From NCBI GenBank assembly GCA_016931415.1, contig JAFGEW010000046.1:1-37902 (forward strand): 37,902 bases of DNA, read 5' to 3'. Numbering within the stretch: the stretch's first letter is position 1; each line of letters opens with the position of its first letter. Origin of the DNA: Verrucomicrobiota bacterium. Lineage in GTDB: Bacteria > Auribacterota > JABMQX01 > JAFGEW01. Made by a program: the position numbers and the translations under genes. The notes under the pieces were generated by a model. It did not search any database. It was given only the letters and a program-made list of their open reading frames with translations, and was not told the DNA's origin. Below are positions 33,615-37,902 of this stretch, in pieces.

Positions 33615-36026
33615 TCACCGGATGCCGAGCCAGCCCTGGATGACGGGCGCCAGCTTGACAGTAAGGCCGGCCACGACGACGCTGACCATGCTCACGAGCT
33701 TGATGAGAATGTTGAGTGACGGGCCGGAGGTGTCCTTGAACGGATCGCCCACGGTGTCGCCCACAACGCTCGCCTTGTGGTTGGCGCTTCCTTTGCCACC
33801 AAGTTGGCCGGTCTCGATGTACTTTTTGGCGTTGTCCCATGCGCCGCCCGCATTGGCCATGAAGACGGCGAGCGCGAAGCCGCTCGTCAGTCCGCCAGCG
33901 AGCAGACCGAGCACCCCGGCCGGGCCGAGAATGATGCCGACAACGATGGGCGTGATGATCGCCAGCAGCGACGGGAAAATCATCTCGCGCTGGGCGCCGG
34001 CAGTCGAGATGGAGACGCAGCGTGCATAGTCGGGTTTGTCCTTGCCCTCCATGATACCGGGCTTCTCCCGGAACTGGCGCCGCACCTCCTCGACCATCGC
34101 GCCGGCGGCCCGGCCGACGGCCTTCATCGTGAGCGCGCAGAAGACAAAGGCAAGCAGCACGCCCGAAAAAATGCCAACCAACACGAGCGGGTTCATCAGC
34201 GTAACGCCGTACGCTTCCATGAAGTCCTCAAAGCTCATGCTCCTGATCATGGCTTCGGTCCGTTCCACGCCGGGCCTCAACACGGCGCTCGCGCCCTTGG
34301 CCACGCGGATAAGGCCGATCTTGAGCTCCTCGATGTAGGCAGCCAGCAACGCAAGCGCCGTGAGTGCCGCTGAGCCGATGGCGAAACCCTTGCCCGTGGC
34401 CGCTGTCGTGTTGCCGAGACTGTCGAGCGCATCGGTGCGTTTGCGCACCTCGGGTCCGAGCTGGCTCATCTCCGCGTTGCCGCCGGCGTTGTCGGCGATC
34501 GGACCGTAGGCGTCGGTGGCCAGCGTAAAGCCCAGCGTCGAGAGCATGCCGACGGCGGCCAGCCCGATGCCGTAGAGCCCCATATTCAGGCCGCCATCCG
34601 AGAAGCCGCCGGCCAGCCCGAAAGCGAGCAGGATGCCGACGCCGATGGTCAGGATCGGGATCCACGTCGAGATCATGCCCGTGGCCGTGCCCTCGATGAT
34701 GACCGTGGCCGGGCCTGTCTGCGACTGCCTGGCAATGCCGCGCGTCGGGCCGAAGTCCATCGAGGTGTAGTATTCGGTACCCTTGCCGATGATCAGACCG
34801 GCTACGATGCCGACCACGATGGCGGCCCACACACCCCACGAGCTGAGCCCGAGCAGCCACCACACGGCGAAGAATGACACGGCAAGAATCCCGGCCGAGC
34901 TGACCCACAGCCCCATGTTGAGCGCGCCCATAAGCTGCTTCATCGAGGCGCCTTCCTTGGTGCGCACGAGGTACGCGCCCAGCACCGAGAGCAGGATGCC
35001 CACCCCGGCGATAAGCATCGGCACCACGACCCCGTTGAAGCCGAGCCCGGCCGCCGTCGCGAGTGCGGCCGTGGCCAGGATGGAGCCACAGTAGCTCTCA
35101 TAGAGATCGGCGCCCATGCCGGCGACGTCGCCGACGTTGTCGCCCACGTTGTCGGCAATCGTGGCTGGGTTGCGTGGATCGTCCTCGGGAATGCCGGCTT
35201 CGACCTTGCCCACGAGGTCGGCGCCGACGTCGGCGGCCTTCGTGAAGATGCCGCCGCCGACGCGGGCGAACAGCGCCTGCGTGCTCGCGCCCATGCCGAA
35301 GCAGAGCATGATGACTGTGATCTCGTGCAACGGCAGCTCGCCCCAGCCGAGCGTTGGCGCAAGCCATTTGAGCCCCAAGAACCACAGCGTGATGTCGAGC
35401 AGGCCGAAGCCGACCACGACCAGCCCCATCACGGCGCCACTGCGAAACGCCACGCGAAGCCCACGGTCAAGCGAGTTGCGCGCCGCTTCCGCCGTGCGCG
35501 CCGAAGCGTACGTGGCCGTCTTCATACCCAGCCAGCCGCACAGCCCCGAGAAGAAGCCGCCGGTCAGAAAAGCGAACGGCACGATCTTGTGTTGCACGCC
35601 GAGCCCGAAGGCGAGGAACGCGAGGAATGCGCTCAGACAGATGAAAACGACGGTCACCGTCGTGTACTGGCGCTTGAGGTACGCGTTGGCACCCTCGCGC
35701 ACGTGCTGGGCGATCTCACGCATCGTCTCGTTGCCCTCGCTCTCCTTCATCATCCCCTTGAAGAAGATGAAGGCAAACAGCAGCGCCACGAGTGCGCACA
35801 CGAGCGCGATGGCCCACGCAATCCACCCGGCCTGGCTGCCCGAGTCGCCGCTCGCCTCGTCGGCCGCCGCGGTCTCACCGGATTCCGTAACCGCCGCTGG
35901 CGTGGAATTCGCTTCGGGTGTCTCGACGGGTGTCGGCTGGCCGGCGAGCGGTCCGCTGGCAACGAGAACGACAAATACGGCCAACAAAAGTGCCAGCGGC
36001 AACGCTTTCAGCAATCGCTTGTCCAC
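33615..36026 (-). CDS. hppA: Membrane-bound ion-translocating pyrophosphatase, K+-dependent type
   Basis: The 803-residue integral membrane protein hydrolyses pyrophosphate and pumps H+ or Na+ out of the cytoplasm. Conserved loops include GGGIFTKAADVGADLVGKVE, DDPRNPATIADNVGDNVGD, GKGTEYYTS, DAYGPIADNAGGNAEMS and the C-terminal GDTVGDPFKDTSGPSLNI. GNTTAATGKG has Ala where K+-independent enzymes have Lys, so K+ dependence is expected. About 16 membrane helices are likely. Unusually, a signal-like helix and about 45 Thr/Glu/Ala-rich residues precede the first conserved helix. GTG at 36026 after GAGGGAGGG is the preferred start; ATG at 36044 would translate that site. H+ versus Na+ cannot be decided by eye. 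Confidence 0.96.
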   Translation of the reverse strand: MDKRLLKALPLALLLAVFVVLVASGPLAGQPTPVETPEANSTPAAVTESGETAAADEASGDSGSQAGWIAWAIALVCALVALLFAFIFFKGMMKESEGNETMREIAQHVREGANAYLKRQYTTVTVVFICLSAFLAFLAFGLGVQHKIVPFAFLTGGFFSGLCGWLGMKTATYASARTAEAARNSLDRGLRVAFRSGAVMGLVVVGFGLLDITLWFLGLKWLAPTLGWGELPLHEITVIMLCFGMGASTQALFARVGGGIFTKAADVGADLVGKVEAGIPEDDPRNPATIADNVGDNVGDVAGMGADLYESYCGSILATAALATAAGLGFNGVVVPMLIAGVGILLSVLGAYLVRTKEGASMKQLMGALNMGLWVSSAGILAVSFFAVWWLLGLSSWGVWAAIVVGIVAGLIIGKGTEYYTSMDFGPTRGIARQSQTGPATVIIEGTATGMISTWIPILTIGVGILLAFGLAGGFSDGGLNMGLYGIGLAAVGMLSTLGFTLATDAYGPIADNAGGNAEMSQLGPEVRKRTDALDSLGNTTAATGKGFAIGSAALTALALLAAYIEELKIGLIRVAKGASAVLRPGVERTEAMIRSMSFEDFMEAYGVTLMNPLVLVGIFSGVLLAFVFCALTMKAVGRAAGAMVEEVRRQFREKPGIMEGKDKPDYARCVSISTAGAQREMIFPSLLAIITPIVVGIILGPAGVLGLLAGGLTSGFALAVFMANAGGAWDNAKKYIETGQLGGKGSANHKASVVGDTVGDPFKDTSGPSLNILIKLVSMVSVVVAGLTVKLAPVIQGWLGIR

Positions 36027-36092
36027 AGTCCCTCCCTCTCGCAACGCGTTTCGGGGTCGATGTGCGCACCCTCATCCTCCGGACGCAGTGAC

Positions 36093-36500
36093 GCGGAGAA
36101 GCGGGTCTATAAGCCGAATCCTGTCCGACAAAACGCTGCAGGCAACGTCTTACCGGGATGGTCATTCATCTGGGACGACCGTTGCCGGCCGCCTCATGCG
36201 GCCTACCTGGGGCAGGGCGAGCAACCCTATTGTCCCTGTTTGGCCTTGCTCCGGATGGGGTTTGGCCTGCCACAACGGTTTCCCGTCGCGCGGTGCGCTC
36301 TTACCGCACCTTTTCACCCTTACCTAACCAGAATCGGTCTCCCGATTCTGGCGGCGGTGTGTTTTCTGTGCCACTTTCCGTCGCCTTGCGGCGCCCGGGC
36401 GTTACCCGGCATCCTGCTCTGTGGAGTTCGGACTTTCCTCTGACCGACTGGGTCGCCAAAGCGGCACACTCGGCAGTGACCATCCGGCCCGCTCCTCCGC
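36093..36500 (-). ncRNA. rnpB: RNase P RNA, bacterial class A
   Basis: The minus strand carries the universal RNase P blocks: AGAGGAAAGTCCGAACTCC with ACAGAGCAGG (CRI), GGTAAGGGTGAAAAGGTGCG with GTAAGAGCGCACCG (CRII/III), CATCCGGAGCAAGGCCAAA (CRIV), and AGATGAATGACCATCC (CRV). The two ends pair as a 15-base P1 helix (GCGGAGGAGCGGGCC with GACCCGCTTCTCCGC, allowing G-U). This sets the ends near 36500 and 36093 and gives about 408 bases. It is the catalytic RNA that removes tRNA 5' leaders. It lies between the zinc-ribbon gene and hppA on the same strand. Confidence 0.97.
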
Positions 36501-36544
36501 GCACAACGCTCAGTGTCTGCTATCTGATCGGCCCGAGGGCACGC

Positions 36545-37336
36545 CTACGCGGTCGTGTCTTCCGTGCCGGTGCCGGTCCCGGTCTCGGCGTCCTCCCGGA
36601 CGACCGGTGCAGCCTCGCCCTCGGTCTCGTCATCAACGGCGACGTAGAGAATGCGTCCGCAGTTCTCGCACTGGACAATTGCCTCGCCGCGACGGGCGAG
36701 GTTCTCCATCTGCGGCGTCACCGCCAAGTGGCACCCGCCGCAGGTGCGGTGGGAGATCGGTACGACAACGGCGCCTTTCTTGTTCTTGAAGATCCGGTCA
36801 AAGAGCCGGAGCACTCGTGGCTCCAGTCGCTGGCTGGCATCTCGGCGGCACCCCATGGCCTCGTCGAGCCGACGGCTGAACTCGTGCAACTCAGCCTCGG
36901 CAGCGGCGATGCGCTCCTGGAGCTTGGCGCGGCGCTCGGCCACCTCTCTGTCCCGGACGGTCGTCTGTTGGCTCTCCTGCTCGATCTCCTCGTACTTCTC
37001 GAGGATCTTGTCCTCGGTGAGCCGGATGGCCGCCTGCACATCGAGGATTTCCTTCATCATCGCCTTGTACTCGACGTTGCGCTTGACGGCCGCCTGCTGC
37101 GCCTCGAGTTGCTGCTTCTTCTGCTGCCGGGATTCGAGCTCAACCTCAAGGTGCTTGAGTTCGGTGCGCAGGTGCTTGAGCCGGTCCTGCTCAGCCTCGA
37201 GCGCCTTGATCTGCTCGTCAACGTCCCGCTGCTCTGCAACAAGATGTTGGCGAAGCTCCTGCTCCCGCCGTTTCAGATCCAGGATCTGAAGGTCATGCTC
37301 CTGAAGCTGAAGAAGCTTTCGTATCGTCTCCTGCAT
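36545..37336 (-). CDS. C4-type zinc-ribbon coiled-coil protein (DUF164 family)
   Basis: This 263-residue protein is a long charged coiled-coil hairpin (about residues 1-165), containing the conserved KRNVEYKAMMKEI segment. A C-terminal zinc ribbon follows, with CGGCH and CENCGRILY as the two Cys pairs, then an acidic Thr/Gly-rich tail. Homologues occur widely in bacteria, often near rnpB, and some are involved in nucleic-acid or chaperone-like functions; the role is not settled. No strong Shine-Dalgarno is seen before ATG at 37336. The 3' end lies 44 bases before rnpB. Confidence 0.9.
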   Translation of the reverse strand: MQETIRKLLQLQEHDLQILDLKRREQELRQHLVAEQRDVDEQIKALEAEQDRLKHLRTELKHLEVELESRQQKKQQLEAQQAAVKRNVEYKAMMKEILDVQAAIRLTEDKILEKYEEIEQESQQTTVRDREVAERRAKLQERIAAAEAELHEFSRRLDEAMGCRRDASQRLEPRVLRLFDRIFKNKKGAVVVPISHRTCGGCHLAVTPQMENLARRGEAIVQCENCGRILYVAVDDETEGEAAPVVREDAETGTGTGTEDTTA

Positions 37337-37573
37337 CCGCTGTCCAGTGCGACTCGTACCAGTTTCAAGGCCGCTTACGTTACGAGCACGCCCGGCCGGA
37401 AGTCAACGCCTTTTTGGCCTCATGTATCCGCCGAGGGCAGAACGTCCCGGCGAGTGCGGTGACCGCGCCCTATGTCCCCCCAACGCGTCATGCCCAATGC
37501 GCCTATGCCGTGCATTCACCCCGTCGAGACGACACCCTTACATGCCAGCCGGGGCCTAGCACCTCGTTGGTAG
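37337..37573. other. Intergenic region upstream of the zinc-ribbon gene
   Basis: No gene is supported here. The stretch should contain the promoter for the zinc-ribbon gene, but no clear -35/-10 pair was found. Confidence 0.4.
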
Positions 37574-37606
37574 AAAAAACGAGGGCGACCATTTCAGTCG
37601 CCCTCG
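37574..37606 (-). terminator. Intrinsic terminator of the gene at the window end
   Basis: On the minus strand, CGAGGGCGAC (37606-37597) pairs perfectly with GTCGCCCTCG (37589-37580) around a 7-base loop and is followed at once by TTTTTT. This is the clearest Rho-independent terminator in the window. It lies about 50 bases after the stop at 37654. Confidence 0.9.
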
Positions 37607-37620
37607 CTCACGTCATCACC

Positions 37621-37639
37621 AGCGTCCTGAACGGACGCT
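37621..37639. repeat. 7-bp inverted repeat before the terminator
   Basis: AGCGTCC (37621-37627) and GGACGCT (37633-37639) form a perfect hairpin with a 5-base loop between the stop codon and the terminator. It may stabilise the 3' end of the mRNA. Confidence 0.5.
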
Positions 37640-37653
37640 GCGATATAGGCGTA

Positions 37654-37902
37654 CTACCACTCGTTCGGCGGGCTCGTGTACCACGGGTTCTGCATCAGCG
37701 TACCGGGCGCATTTGGCCCTTGGCGGAAGAACATCACCGCCGAGCCTGCCGGCAACGCCGGATCGACCGGTACCGCAGGAGCCCCGACAGCGAACCAGTA
37801 CTTGTTCGTGTTGTCGTACTGGTAGCGCAGCCACGTGCTGCCGCTGAGCAGACGCACCTCGTTGGTCGCCAGCCACAACGGCTGCACGGCCTCACGAAGC
37901 CC
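37654..37902 (-). CDS. C-terminus of an unrecognised protein (5' part outside window)
   Basis: The frame is open from the window edge to TAG at 37656-37654, so this is the last 82 residues of a longer gene. The visible part reads LWLATNEVRLLSGSTWLRYQ, then YDNTNKYWFAVGAP, then LPAGSAVMFFRQGPNAPGT, and ends WYTSPPNEW. It is rich in aromatic and small residues with a beta-sheet character, as in secreted or surface proteins. The LPAGSAVMFFRQG stretch recalls the ends of some verrucomicrobial TIGR02597-type proteins, but this is a weak impression. A strong terminator follows. Confidence 0.65.
   Translation of the reverse strand, partial: GLREAVQPLWLATNEVRLLSGSTWLRYQYDNTNKYWFAVGAPAVPVDPALPAGSAVMFFRQGPNAPGTLMQNPWYTSPPNEW

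Noticed and set aside
1-37902. CRISPR arrays, tRNA and rRNA genes
   Set aside because: No evenly spaced direct repeats, no tRNA T-arm with matching acceptor ends, and no rRNA segments were seen on either strand.

Overview
The window is GC-rich, densely coding bacterial chromosome with two disturbed zones. It carries a lipobox lipoprotein, an archaeal/eukaryotic-type prolyl-tRNA synthetase, a K+-dependent-type membrane pyrophosphatase, a class A RNase P RNA, an IS4 element with a DUF6788-like gene, and gaps holding short GC-rich hairpins. Together these suggest an uncultivated Gram-negative-type bacterium, perhaps Planctomycetota/PVC or a neighbouring phylum. No 16S rRNA or tRNA is present, so the taxonomy is an inference.

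Layout. 1-1500: an IS4-family element cut by the window edge, with a transposase on the minus strand, a divergent DUF6788-like gene, and a perfect 26-bp palindrome between them. 1496-3587: minus-strand iron-sulfur flavoprotein, bacterioferritin with its own promoter, and a truncated Gfo/Idh/MocA pseudogene. 3700-5608: a promoter-driven structured RNA candidate, then a lipoprotein and a HEAT-repeat protein on the plus strand. 5634-10158: minus-strand SGNH hydrolase-like protein, proS, HAD phosphatase and purC.

24170 down to 10243: one long, tightly packed minus-strand gene train. Its order is trpC-trpF-trpB-trpA, mannose-1-phosphate guanylyltransferase, ruvX, M16 peptidase, rpe, phosphohexomutase, ROK kinase, GHMP kinase, lepA, recN. 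Most junctions overlap by 1-14 bases or leave only a few bases. It combines the last steps of tryptophan synthesis with sugar-phosphate and GDP-sugar enzymes and with translation and DNA-repair genes. Directly upstream of trpC lies a decayed IS1380-like transposase tail. A plus-strand operon diverges on its far side: aspartate kinase, valS, nadC, birA (24927-30859).

30871-33497 is an accessory patch: an ECF-like sigma factor with an overlapping downstream frame, a long non-coding gap, a stand-alone nucleotidyltransferase and a 46-residue zinc ribbon. 33615-37336 returns to core functions on the minus strand: a C4 zinc-ribbon coiled-coil protein, RNase P RNA (rnpB), and the pyrophosphatase. 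The window ends in the C-terminus of an unrecognised protein followed by a clear intrinsic terminator.

The most interesting unexplained items are the structured RNA at about 3782-3925, whose unpaired C-rich segment is complementary to the Shine-Dalgarno of the next gene; the palindrome inside the IS; the fusion of IS-end sequence to the flavoprotein C-terminus; and the sigma factor with a zinc-ribbon-like overlapping frame. No complete new defence or biosynthetic system was found.
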